Shown: positions 16,613-23,360 of the stretch, piece after piece
How positions within the stretch are numbered: the first letter of the stretch is position 1
Layout of the letters: each line of letters opens with the position of its first letter
Assembly: GCF_014384995.1 (NCBI RefSeq)
Contig: NZ_JACRSY010000030.1
Location: forward strand, 1 to 38,955
DNA: 38,955 bases
DNA from: Zhenhengia yiwuensis
GTDB taxonomy: Bacteria; Bacillota; Clostridia; Lachnospirales; Cellulosilyticaceae
Reading direction: 5' to 3'
Notes under the pieces: generated by a model
Seen by the model: only the letters and a program-made list of their open reading frames with translations
Told to the model about the DNA's origin: nothing
The model's database searches: none
Made by a program: the position numbers and the translations under genes

Positions 16613-16643
16613 GGCAAGTCTTAAGACTTAGCCTTTATTTTTT
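16613..16643 (+). terminator. Terminator after the HEXXH gene (cargo spacer element)
   Basis: AAGTC-TTAA-GACTT with an outer GGC/GCC pair and a bulged A (16613-16633), followed by TTTATTTTTTT. AATAGTTATTT precedes it at 16584-16594. Confidence 0.85.
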
Positions 16644-16653
16644 TATTCAAATA

Positions 16654-16689
16654 CTGATTTTGATAAGGAAATGTGATAACATTTAGAAT
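16654..16689 (+). promoter_or_regulatory. Promoter of the 16725 gene (conserved spacer promoter)
   Basis: CTGATT (16654-16659), 17 bp, TAACAT (16677-16682) with extended TGA. The overlapping alternative is TTGATA (16660-16665), 18 bp, TAGAAT (16684-16689). Confidence 0.6.
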
Positions 16690-16724
16690 AGATAATTTGT
16701 TAATGGAATAGGAGAGGATACGTA

Positions 16725-17066
16725 ATGTTTGAGATGTATTTTATATGTCCAACTTTATTTTTGATATTTTCTCTTAGTATAACTGAAAAGATACCTACAG
16801 GCGCGAACGTTGACATTTTTCAAATCCATGCAGATGACATTAGTAGAATAAGTTCTGAAAACCGCAATTACTTACGAAGAAAAGTCTTGATTCATTTTGG
16901 GCTTGCGCTTATCATAACCCTAGAAATTAGTATAATGTTTTGTATATTCGCTGATACTAACTTACTATTATCACTTACATTAAGTAATGTACTAAGTCTT
17001 AGTATAGGACTAGCTGCTGCATTACTACCTCTTAGAAAAGTTGCAAATCAACTGAAAAAGAAGTAG
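16725..17066 (+). CDS. Integral membrane protein, unknown function
   Basis: 113 residues with GGAGAGGA upstream. Hydrophobic helices at about 3-20 (MYFICPTLFLIFSLSI), 52-72 (VLIHFGLALIITLEISIMFCIF) and 77-98 (LLLSLTLSNVLSLSIGLAAALL), and a basic tail LRKVANQLKKK. The soluble loop between the first two helices (NVDIFQIHADDISRISSENRNYLRRK) is polar. No family recognised. It is a single-gene unit with its own promoter and terminator inside the cargo zone. Confidence 0.65.
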   Translation: MFEMYFICPTLFLIFSLSITEKIPTGANVDIFQIHADDISRISSENRNYLRRKVLIHFGLALIITLEISIMFCIFADTNLLLSLTLSNVLSLSIGLAAALLPLRKVANQLKKK

Positions 17067-17128
17067 ATTAGTCATAAGGTAAGATACAAAAAAATAGTTG
17101 TTTAACAAGTAAATAAAAATGTTAATTG

Positions 17129-17160
17129 GAGTAGGCAAAGCTTACTCTTTAATTTTAATT
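17129..17160 (+). terminator. Terminator after the membrane-protein gene
   Basis: GAGTAGGC-AAA-GCTTACTC (17129-17147), one G-T pair, then TTTAATTTTAATTT. AATAGTTGTTT at 17093-17103 and AAATAAAAAT repeat the shared spacer motifs. Confidence 0.75.
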
Positions 17161-17181
17161 TGAGATTAAATGACGAAAATA

Positions 17182-17210
17182 TTTACAAAATGTAATAAAG
17201 ATGATAAAAT
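17182..17210 (+). promoter_or_regulatory. SigA-type promoter of the 17388 gene
   Basis: TTTACA (17182-17187), 17 bp, TAAAAT (17205-17210) with extended TGA. It would give a leader of about 170 nt. A second possible promoter, TTGACT (17331-17336) with TATTAA 18 bp later, lies closer to the gene. Confidence 0.6.
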
Positions 17211-17231
17211 TCTAATAAAAATAATTGCCTA

Positions 17232-17285
17232 AAGCCTTACTTCTAGCGAACTAGAATTTTAAATGCTTCCCATTTAGTATGGCTT
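17232..17285 (+). ncRNA. Predicted three-way-junction leader RNA
   Basis: Closing stem AAGCC (17232-17236) with GGCTT (17281-17285). Inside are a perfect 6-bp hairpin TTCTAG-CGAA-CTAGAA (17241-17256) and a 5-bp hairpin AAATG-CTTCC-CATTT (17261-17275). It lies within the predicted leader of the 17388 gene, after the -10 box at 17205. I do not recognise a known riboswitch or ribozyme. An 8-codon ORF (MKKVDLLN, ATG 17321, GGAG upstream) follows it. Confidence 0.5.
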
Positions 17286-17387
17286 ATTTTATTGTACATA
17301 TCATTTGTAAGTTGGAGCAAATGAAAAAGGTTGACTTATTAAATTAAGTTAAATTATTAAATAATATTGTATAGGGGGAATATTGTG

Positions 17388-17891
17388 ATGAATAAAAGAT
17401 TGCAACTGGAGGGGCTAGGAATTAATCTACCAGGACTAGGAATTAATCTAAAGGTAAATAATTTGAAGGAGATATCACCTGAATTGGTATCTGAGTTATT
17501 ACAATTAAGAAAAGTTTTGCATCATTATTATATACAATTAGATGTAGATTCGTTATTAGATGGTGAGTGGGAGTATGAAGAAGAAGTTGAAAATCATCTA
17601 TATGATAATTGGGAGATTCTATTTAAAGCTTTTTTTGCTCTGGAGGATTTATTGTATAGAAGCAAACATTATTTAATGCTAAATAGGGATACTATTAAAA
17701 GTTGGACAAGTATGCTGGAGATATTTGATTTTGTAAGAAAAACTAAGTTTGAATTAGAAAATAGAAGGATCGATGATGATGCTCTATTAGCAGAGAATTT
17801 AAAAGCTCTTTATGAAATATTTAATCAAGTTAAACAAGAGGTACAGTATAATCTAGAACAATTAAATAACATTGGTGAAATGATAGGATAA
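17388..17891 (+). CDS. Hypothetical helical protein with duplicated GLGINL motif
   Basis: 167 residues from the ATG at 17388; a GTG at 17385 is equally well spaced from GGGGGAA (17374-17380). The N-terminus carries two exact copies of GLGINL, encoded by a 15-bp direct repeat CTAGGAATTAATCTA (17415-17429 and 17436-17450, period 21 bp = 7 codons). The rest is strongly helical and acidic, with a central EYEEEVENHLYDNWEILFKAFFALEDLLY and a terminal amphipathic helix EIFNQVKQEVQYNLEQLNNIGEM, suggesting a helix bundle. No signal peptide and no family recognised. It is the last gene of the cargo zone. Confidence 0.65.
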   Translation: MNKRLQLEGLGINLPGLGINLKVNNLKEISPELVSELLQLRKVLHHYYIQLDVDSLLDGEWEYEEEVENHLYDNWEILFKAFFALEDLLYRSKHYLMLNRDTIKSWTSMLEIFDFVRKTKFELENRRIDDDALLAENLKALYEIFNQVKQEVQYNLEQLNNIGEMIG

Positions 17892-17934
17892 AGAAAACAT
17901 ATATAAATAGTTATTTTAATAAAAATATCATTAC

Positions 17935-17965
17935 GGCTAGGACTTTGGTTCTGGCCTTTATTTTT
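17935..17965 (+). terminator. Terminator nearly identical to the lysis-module terminator
   Basis: 9-bp stem 17935-17943 / 17948-17956 with a TTTG loop and TTTATTTTT tail. Over 31 bp it differs from 8798-8828 at only two positions. AATAGTTATTT (17906-17916) precedes it. Confidence 0.88.
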
Positions 17966-17978
17966 GGGTACAAAAATA

Positions 17979-18030
17979 GGAGCAGACTAATCTACTCCGG
18001 AGTTATTATTCTACATAGGGAGGTGTAGAA
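17979..18030 (+). other. Two closely spaced hairpins at the right edge of the cargo zone
   Basis: GGAG-C-AGA / TCT-A-CTCC (17979-17998, one mismatch, loop CTAA) is followed by TTCTACA / TGTAGAA (18009-18015 and 18024-18030, loop TAGGGAGG). Between them ACTCCGGAGT (17994-18003) is a perfect 10-bp palindrome. No gene is visible nearby. This could be a small RNA, an attachment or recombination site, or a remnant. Confidence 0.45.
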
Positions 18031-18360
18031 CTAATTATTGCACCATAATGTAATTATAAGGCCATGACATGCGTAAAGTAAATGTATTTTAAGCAGTAAG
18101 AAAGTAGCCCGTAGGCTATCTTTTTACTTTAAATGTTATTAAAAATACAAATCAGATAAGAGATATAAATAATATACAAAAGTATAAAATTAAAAATAAT
18201 CTACATTAAGAGCATATTACTTTTTGTTTTGATTTGAATATATTATGAATAATAAAAAACGTATGAGAGATACTATTTTTATATGTTGCACACGAATTAT
18301 AAAAGGGTGGGCAAGTATGTGGGATAAATGTTAAGTTTACTTGTAATATCAATACGTATA
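18031..18360 (+). other. Gene-free AT-rich stretch, probable cargo/chromosome junction
   Basis: No convincing ORF on either strand. A 29-codon frame at 18246 and a 60-codon minus frame at 18206-18388 lack binding sites and family features. It contains the hairpin terminator at 18104-18125, annotated separately. No integrase, tRNA or clear attachment core is visible. Confidence 0.5.
18104..18125 (+). terminator. Stand-alone intrinsic terminator
   Basis: TAGCC-CGTA-GGCTA (18105-18118) followed by TCTTTTT. No coding gene ends just before it, so it may end an untranslated transcript arising from the structured 17979-18030 segment. Confidence 0.6.
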
Positions 18361-18406
18361 CCATGTCTTTCAAGATGAAGCAAGACATGGTTGTGCCTTT
18401 AAAGGC
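18361..18406 (+). promoter_or_regulatory. Structured leader upstream of the DUF1540 gene
   Basis: A perfect 9-bp stem CCATGTCTT / AAGACATGG (18361-18369 and 18382-18390) with a 12-nt loop, then a 12-bp palindrome GCCTTTAAAGGC (18395-18406). The gene starts 36 bp later. No T-run follows, so these are not terminators; a regulatory leader is plausible, but no known class fits. Confidence 0.45.
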
Positions 18407-18441
18407 TTACTAGATAGGTATTTTAGCTAGGAGGACATAAG

Positions 18442-18762
18442 ATGACAAAAGTACATTGTAGTGTAACAAATTGTTCTTATAATAATGATCGCGTATGCTA
18501 TGCTCAGCGTGTGGCTATTGGTGGGCAAGGAGCAGTAGAAGATGAAGCAACTTGCTGCGGCACTTTTTTAAACCAAGATGTGTATAGTAACTTAGCAGAG
18601 CACACAGAATATAAATCCCCTTGTTTAAGTGTAACCTGCAGTGTTGCAACTTGCACCTATCATGCAGACCATCAATGTACACTTAATAGTATTGATGTAG
18701 ATGGTTCAGGTCATGCTGCTATTTATATAGAAACATGCTGTTCAAGCTTTAAACCTCAATAA
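18442..18762 (+). CDS. DUF1540 cysteine-rich protein, two tandem domains
   Basis: 106 residues with AGGAGG 9 bp upstream. Two copies of the DUF1540 motif: VHCSVTNCSYNNDRVCYAQRVAI...ATCCGTF (about 4-43) and LSVTCSVATCTYHADHQCTLNSIDV...ETCCSSF (about 63-103). Each has the Cys spacing C-x4-C-x6-8-C...CC, probably a metal-binding or disulfide knot. Function is unknown; such proteins are widespread in spore-forming Clostridia and are often encoded alone. It has its own long terminator, and a structured leader precedes it. Confidence 0.88.
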   Translation: MTKVHCSVTNCSYNNDRVCYAQRVAIGGQGAVEDEATCCGTFLNQDVYSNLAEHTEYKSPCLSVTCSVATCTYHADHQCTLNSIDVDGSGHAAIYIETCCSSFKPQ

Positions 18763-18764
18763 GT

Positions 18765-18812
18765 AATCCCCGAAAAGTTATTAAGATAATGGTAAACTTT
18801 TCGGGGATTTTT
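18765..18812 (+). terminator. Long-stem terminator after the DUF1540 gene
   Basis: Arms 18765-18779 and 18795-18809 pair over 15 bp (AATCCCCGAAAAGTT), followed by TTTTAT. The 15-nt loop is unusually large. Confidence 0.85.
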
Positions 18813-18891
18813 ATATTTTATTCATAGATTGCGCGTAAGCTAGCATTAAAGCGCGGACTATTGAATATATATGAAGGGAAGTTATGTACAA

Positions 18892-19452
18892 ATGAAAGAT
18901 AAAATAACTTTGAAAGAAGCTTGTAGTATTCCTAATCTTTTATGCTATGTAAGAATATTACTTATCCCACTTTTTATATGGTGTTATATGACAGCAGTAA
19001 GACCCGAAGATTATTATAGAGCAGCAGGTATTATTATTGCATCTGGATTGACAGATTTTCTAGATGGCTTTATTGCAAGGAAATTTAATCAAGTTACAGA
19101 ACTTGGCAAGGTTATTGATCCTATCGCAGATAAATTGACCCAAGCAGCTATTGCATTTGTGCTAGTGTTTCGATTTGAGTGGATGTGGATGTTACTTATA
19201 GTATTTGTTATTAAAGAAATTACAATGGCTATTAGCTGTCTGGTGCTTTTAAGAGAAGGTAAAAAGCTAGATGGTGCTCTGTGGTATGGTAAAGTGTGTA
19301 CAGCAGTATTTTATTTTACCATGATTATTCTTATTGCCATTCCATCTCTAAACCTTACCAGTGTAAATATTTTTATAGCAGTGGCCACAATCATGCTTCT
19401 ATTTGCCTTTTTAATGTATATGCTTATCTTTATTCATATGAAGAAACAGTAG
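18892..19452 (+). CDS. CDP-alcohol phosphatidyltransferase (PgsA-like paralogue)
   Basis: 186 residues from the ATG at 18892, with AAGGGAAG upstream; the in-frame ATG at 18871 has no binding site. The complete signature D-x2-D-G-x2-A-R-x8-G-x3-D-x3-D is present: D55, D58, G59, A62, R63, G72, D76, D80 (DFLDGFIARKF...GKVIDPIADK), so the enzyme should be active. About five membrane helices. It transfers a phosphatidyl group from CDP-diacylglycerol to an alcohol such as glycerol 3-phosphate. A second member lies at 34923, and that one has the classical pgsA context, so this copy may use a different alcohol. Confidence 0.85.
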   Translation: MKDKITLKEACSIPNLLCYVRILLIPLFIWCYMTAVRPEDYYRAAGIIIASGLTDFLDGFIARKFNQVTELGKVIDPIADKLTQAAIAFVLVFRFEWMWMLLIVFVIKEITMAISCLVLLREGKKLDGALWYGKVCTAVFYFTMIILIAIPSLNLTSVNIFIAVATIMLLFAFLMYMLIFIHMKKQ

Positions 19453-19459
19453 TACATAC

Positions 19460-19488
19460 TTGACAATTCATACAACTTATGTCATGAT
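19460..19488 (+). promoter_or_regulatory. Promoter of the cobalamin operon
   Basis: TTGACA (19460-19465), 17 bp, CATGAT (19483-19488) with an extended -10 TGT. It lies about 30 bp before the riboswitch. Confidence 0.65.
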
Positions 19489-19518
19489 AAGGCACGACAA
19501 TCGAAAACAGACAAGAAT

Positions 19519-19664
19519 ATAAGGTGCTTTTAAAAAGCTTAATAGGGAAAGTTAAAAGCTGCAGCCCCCGCTACTGTTGATAGGGACAAAGGTGAAAGAT
19601 GCCACTGTAACAAAGTTATGGTAAGGCTCACCGGAGGATGAACTATTAGCCAGGAGACCTGCCT
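19519..19664 (+). promoter_or_regulatory. Cobalamin (AdoCbl) riboswitch
   Basis: Conserved elements occur in order: AAGGTGC (about 19521), AATAGGGAA (19540), GCAGCCCCCGCTACTG (19561), GCCACTG (19601), GGTAAGG (19620) and the B12 box AGCCAGGAGACCTGCC (19648-19663). This is the standard cobalamin element. With a terminator at 19739-19771 it would repress cobQ-btuFCD-cobU when cobalamin is plentiful, by termination and not by hiding the binding site. A hairpin around TTCTTTC/GAAAGAC (19680-19698) lies between aptamer and terminator and may take part in the switch. Confidence 0.95.
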
Positions 19665-19738
19665 TATAGGATAAACGTATTCTTTCGGTGGGAAAGACGT
19701 ATGGGTAAAATGAGGCACAAATCTGTACGTATATTTTC

Positions 19739-19771
19739 AGTTAGCAAGGAGGATACTTGCTAACTTTTTTT
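19739..19771 (+). terminator. Riboswitch-controlled terminator
   Basis: AGTTAGCAAG (19739-19748) pairs with CTTGCTAACT (19756-19765), a 10-bp stem followed by a seven-T run. It lies 28 bp before the cobQ start, so the decision is transcriptional. Confidence 0.9.
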
Positions 19772-19798
19772 ATTGTAGCCATTTATAAGGAGGTTTTT

Positions 19799-21346
19799 AT
19801 GAGAAAGCCTAATTTGATGTTTCAAGGAACAGCATCTTCAGTAGGTAAGAGTGTACTTGTTGCAGGATTATGCCGTATTTTATACGAAGAAGGGCATAAG
19901 GTAGCACCTTTTAAATCTCAGAATATGAGTTTAAACTCTTTTATTACAGAAGATGGGAAGGAAATGGGAAGAGCTCAAGTTATGCAGGCAGAAGCTGCAG
20001 GTGTTAAGCCTTCTGTTTTGATGAATCCGGTACTTATTAAGCCCACAGGTGAAATGAAAGCACAATATATTATTGAGGGCGAAGTGTACAAGGATATGAC
20101 AGCCATGGATTATCATCAGTTTAAACCTAAGCTCAAACATAAAGTCAAAGAAGTCTATGAAAAGCTTGAAGCTTCCTTTGATACGATTATTTTAGAAGGA
20201 GCAGGTAGTCCGGCAGAAATCAATTTAAGAGAAGGCGATATTGTTAATATGGGAATGGCAGAGCTAGTAGATGCACCAGTTATTCTTATTGGCGATATTG
20301 ATCGAGGTGGAGTATTCGCATCATTAGCAGGAACCCTGTTACTTCTTTCAGAGGAAGAACGGGCGCGCGTTAAAGGTGTGGTTATCAATAAGTTCCGCGG
20401 AGATGTAGAGATTTTAAAACCAGGACTTAAAATGCTAGAGGATATTATTAAAATACCCGTATTAGGGGTGGTGCCATATTTTAAGCTAGCACTTGATGAT
20501 GAAGATAGTGTAAGTGATATTTTTTATGCACAAAAAGCAAAAAATGAAAATGATTTAGTTATTAAAATCATTCGCCTGCCGTATATGTCTAACTTTACAG
20601 ATTTTAATATTCTGTATTCATTAGATGGTGTCCGTGTAAGTTATGCACATGCTAAAGAAGAATTAAAAGAAGCTGATCTTGTTATTATACCAGGTTCTAA
20701 AAATACCATTAAGGATCTTAATTATTTGAAACAGAATGGCTATGACGAATGCTTGCAGGAACTTAAAGAAGCAGGAGTGGCTATCTTTGGTATATGTGGA
20801 GGCTATCAGATGCTAGGACGTATGCTCTATAATCCGTATTATATTGAAAATAATATTGAGCATATGGAAGGACTTAATCTATTAGAAATCGATACACAGT
20901 TTGAATGTGAAAAGACAACAACACAAGTAAGTGGATGTATTGTAAATAAAACAGGTTTACTTAAAAACTGTAAAGATACTTATATAGAAGGCTATGAAAT
21001 CCATATGGGACAGACTATTTGGCAAGGTGAAGGCGTGGTGCCTTTTGTAGAAATTCAGACTTGTTTAGGTGAGAAAACTTCTAGAATAGAAGGTTATAAA
21101 GCAAGAGAGGCAGATGTTTATGGGACTTATATACATGGTATCTTTGATCAAGTGCATTTTACACTAGCTTTTCTTAAGGAATTGGCTCAAAAAAGAGGAA
21201 AAATGGAAGGGCCTATTAAAATTAGGAATGGTTACGAAGAGGATTATGCACGTTTTAAAGATCATGAGTACACCAAGCTTGCTAATATTTTAAGAGACCA
21301 TCTTGACTTAGAAGCTATTAAACATATTTTATATGAAAATGAGTAG
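19799..21346 (+). CDS. cobQ: Cobyric acid synthase CobQ/CbiP
   Basis: 515 residues, the normal family length. The ATG at 19799 with AAGGAGG (19787-19793) is the start; upstream in-frame starts would fall inside the terminator hairpin. The N-terminal dethiobiotin-synthetase-like ATPase domain starts with MFQGTASSVGKS. The C-terminal glutamine amidotransferase domain has nucleophile Cys333 in GICGGYQMLG and His446 in YGTYIHGIFD. It amidates side chains b, d, e and g of adenosyl-cobyrinic a,c-diamide using glutamine and ATP. It is the first gene after the cobalamin riboswitch, in an operon with corrinoid uptake and cobU. Early corrin-ring genes are not in the window. Confidence 0.96.
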   Translation: MRKPNLMFQGTASSVGKSVLVAGLCRILYEEGHKVAPFKSQNMSLNSFITEDGKEMGRAQVMQAEAAGVKPSVLMNPVLIKPTGEMKAQYIIEGEVYKDMTAMDYHQFKPKLKHKVKEVYEKLEASFDTIILEGAGSPAEINLREGDIVNMGMAELVDAPVILIGDIDRGGVFASLAGTLLLLSEEERARVKGVVINKFRGDVEILKPGLKMLEDIIKIPVLGVVPYFKLALDDEDSVSDIFYAQKAKNENDLVIKIIRLPYMSNFTDFNILYSLDGVRVSYAHAKEELKEADLVIIPGSKNTIKDLNYLKQNGYDECLQELKEAGVAIFGICGGYQMLGRMLYNPYYIENNIEHMEGLNLLEIDTQFECEKTTTQVSGCIVNKTGLLKNCKDTYIEGYEIHMGQTIWQGEGVVPFVEIQTCLGEKTSRIEGYKAREADVYGTYIHGIFDQVHFTLAFLKELAQKRGKMEGPIKIRNGYEEDYARFKDHEYTKLANILRDHLDLEAIKHILYENE

Positions 21347-21362
21347 ATAATGGAGGAAAAAC

Positions 21363-22325
21363 ATGAAGAAATTTTTAAAACAACTTACATTACTTGGCCT
21401 AGCAGGCGCTATGCTATTTGGGGCAGTAGGATGTAGCCAACAACCAAAAGAAGTAACAGGAGAAGAAAGTACGCAGGGGCAAACTGAGCAGGTGGATAAG
21501 GCTTTCCCCGTTACGATTACAGATTCTACAGGTACAGAAATTACTATGACACAAGCACCTGAACGTATTGTTTCTTTAGCGCCAAGTACAACAGAGATTT
21601 TAGGTGCATTAGGAGTAACAGATAAACTAGTAGGAAGAACAAGATATTGTGATTTCCCAACAGAAGCTTTAGCAGCAGAAGAAGTAGGTGGGACTTCTGA
21701 TCCTAATGTTGAAACAATTGTAGCTTTAAATCCAGATTTAGTTGTAGCTTCTACGCATGTATCTGATGAAGTCATTAATAAATTAAGAGAAGTCAATATT
21801 CCAGTAGCTTTTTTAAATGAACAAGAGGACTTTGACGGCACATATTCTGCAATTGAGAATATTGGTCTTTTAGTAGGACGTTCTAAAGAGGCTGAAGCTG
21901 TTGTAAGTGAAATGAAAGCAACAGTTGAAAGCGTTGTAGAACGTATTAATAATTTAGAAGAGGATGAAGTAAAACCTCGTGTTTATTATGCAGTATGGGC
22001 AGGAGATAGTGATTCAACAGCAACAGGGGACACATTTATTGGACAAATGATTGAACTTGCAGGTGGTGATAATATTGCCAAGGATGCCACAAGGTGGAGT
22101 ATTTCTAAAGAAAAAATTGTTGAAGGTGATCCAGATATGATTATTATACCTGCTGGAAAAGGGTTAAAAGAAACGCTTATGACAACAGATTTTTATAAAG
22201 ATTTACGTGCTGTTCAGGAAGGGCATATTTATGAGATTGATGATAATATGATTTCAAGACAAGGTCCACGTTTGGCACAAGCTTTTGAAGCTCTTGCTCA
22301 AATAATTCACCCTGAAACAAAGTAA
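21363..22325 (+). CDS. btuF: Cobalamin/corrinoid ABC transporter substrate-binding lipoprotein (BtuF-like)
   Basis: 320 residues. The signal peptide ends in lipobox GAVGC with Cys24, so it is anchored to the outer face of the membrane. It has the helical-backbone metal-receptor (TroA/BtuF) fold, with RIVSLAPSTTEILGALGVTDKLVGRTRYCDFP near the start, ETIVALNPDLVVA, and IYEIDDNMISRQGPRLAQAFEAL at the end. BtuF-type and siderophore receptors share this fold. The riboswitch and neighbouring btuCD and cobU make a corrinoid substrate by far the most likely. AATGGAGG lies before the start, 16 bp after cobQ. Confidence 0.92.
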   Translation: MKKFLKQLTLLGLAGAMLFGAVGCSQQPKEVTGEESTQGQTEQVDKAFPVTITDSTGTEITMTQAPERIVSLAPSTTEILGALGVTDKLVGRTRYCDFPTEALAAEEVGGTSDPNVETIVALNPDLVVASTHVSDEVINKLREVNIPVAFLNEQEDFDGTYSAIENIGLLVGRSKEAEAVVSEMKATVESVVERINNLEEDEVKPRVYYAVWAGDSDSTATGDTFIGQMIELAGGDNIAKDATRWSISKEKIVEGDPDMIIIPAGKGLKETLMTTDFYKDLRAVQEGHIYEIDDNMISRQGPRLAQAFEALAQIIHPETK

Positions 22326-22328
22326 GCA

Positions 22329-23360
22329 ATGAAAAGGATAAGGGAGAATTATAAAGTAGGCAATATAGGTTTTCTATATTGCCTACTTATTATAAGTATT
22401 ATTCTATTAGGTCTCTATTCCGTAACAATAGGTGTTTCCAAAATAGGGACCTTAGATGTTTTTAAAATTATAAGTCAGCAGCTTTTGGGATTTCCGAAGA
22501 ATCTAGCAGTAGGTGAGGGCCAGATAACGGTTATTATGAACCTGCGTATTCCACGTATTTTAATGGCTCTTTTAACAGGGCTTAATTTAGCTGTAACAGG
22601 AGCTATTTATCAGGCACTTTTTAAAAATGATATGGCAGATCCCTTTATGTTAGGTATTTCCTCAGGGGCTTCATTAGGTGCTGGAATTGGGTTTATGTTA
22701 GGCGGGTTTACACCTTTTTATGCTTTTTTAGGTGCACTTGTAGCCAATGTACTTGTAGGCATGCTATCAGGGCTTAAAGGTAAAACTTCAACCATACGTC
22801 TTCTTTTATCAGGTATTGCTATTAATTACTTCTTTTCAGCAATTCTTTCCTTTATAAGGCTTTATTCAGATGATAAAAACCTTACCTTATTCTCATGGGG
22901 GATGGGTTCTTTAGCAAGTGCGTCTTATAAACGTGTCATTATTTTGGCCTGTGTAACTTTCCCAATTCTTTTTATTTTTCTTCTTCATCGAAAAGAGCTT
23001 AATCTTTTACTTATGGGTGAACAAGCTGCAAAGGCAATGGGGCTTGATGTAAATAGGCTAAGAAAAATATTTCTGATTTTAAGCAGTATCCTTATTGCTA
23101 CAACAGTATGTTTTACAGGAACAATTGGTTTTGTAGGGCTTATTATTCCTCATATGGTGCGTTTACTATTTGGATCTAACTATTCTAAAACCCTTCCAAT
23201 CAGTGGGTTTTTAGGTATGATTTTTGTCTTGCTATGTGATAATCTTTCAAGAAGTCTTCTTTCATCTTCTGAGATACCATTAGGCATTATTACATCTTTA
23301 TTTGGAGCACCTTATTTTATGTATTTAATTTATAGAGAGCGCAAAAGGAGTCTAACATGA
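22329..23360 (+). CDS. btuC: Cobalamin ABC transporter permease (BtuC-like)
   Basis: 343 residues with 9-10 membrane helices and the FecCD/BtuC permease motifs: VIMNLRIPRILMALLTGLNLAVTGAIYQALFKNDMADPFMLGISSGASLG, then GFVGLIIPHMVRLLFG. It forms the membrane channel with BtuD. The ATG is 3 bp after the btuF stop and lacks a good binding site of its own, so translation is probably coupled. The stop overlaps btuD (ATGA). Confidence 0.93.
   Translation: MKRIRENYKVGNIGFLYCLLIISIILLGLYSVTIGVSKIGTLDVFKIISQQLLGFPKNLAVGEGQITVIMNLRIPRILMALLTGLNLAVTGAIYQALFKNDMADPFMLGISSGASLGAGIGFMLGGFTPFYAFLGALVANVLVGMLSGLKGKTSTIRLLLSGIAINYFFSAILSFIRLYSDDKNLTLFSWGMGSLASASYKRVIILACVTFPILFIFLLHRKELNLLLMGEQAAKAMGLDVNRLRKIFLILSSILIATTVCFTGTIGFVGLIIPHMVRLLFGSNYSKTLPISGFLGMIFVLLCDNLSRSLLSSSEIPLGIITSLFGAPYFMYLIYRERKRSLT

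Noticed and set aside
17232..17285. Purine riboswitch or hammerhead ribozyme
   Set aside because: It is a three-way junction, but the conserved purine-binding junction bases and the CUGAUGA/GAAA hammerhead core are absent.
8798..17965. Classical integron with attC sites
   Set aside because: The spacers contain ordinary terminators and promoters, no integrase is visible, and genes have their own promoters, unlike integron cassettes.
18206..18388. 60-codon minus-strand frame in the gap before the DUF1540 gene
   Set aside because: No binding site and no recognisable domain, and it overlaps the structured leader. The 29-codon + frame at 18246 was rejected for the same reasons.
21329..21841. 170-codon minus-strand frame over btuF
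   Set aside because: Antisense to a clear lipoprotein gene, with low-complexity Ser/Thr content typical of a shadow frame.
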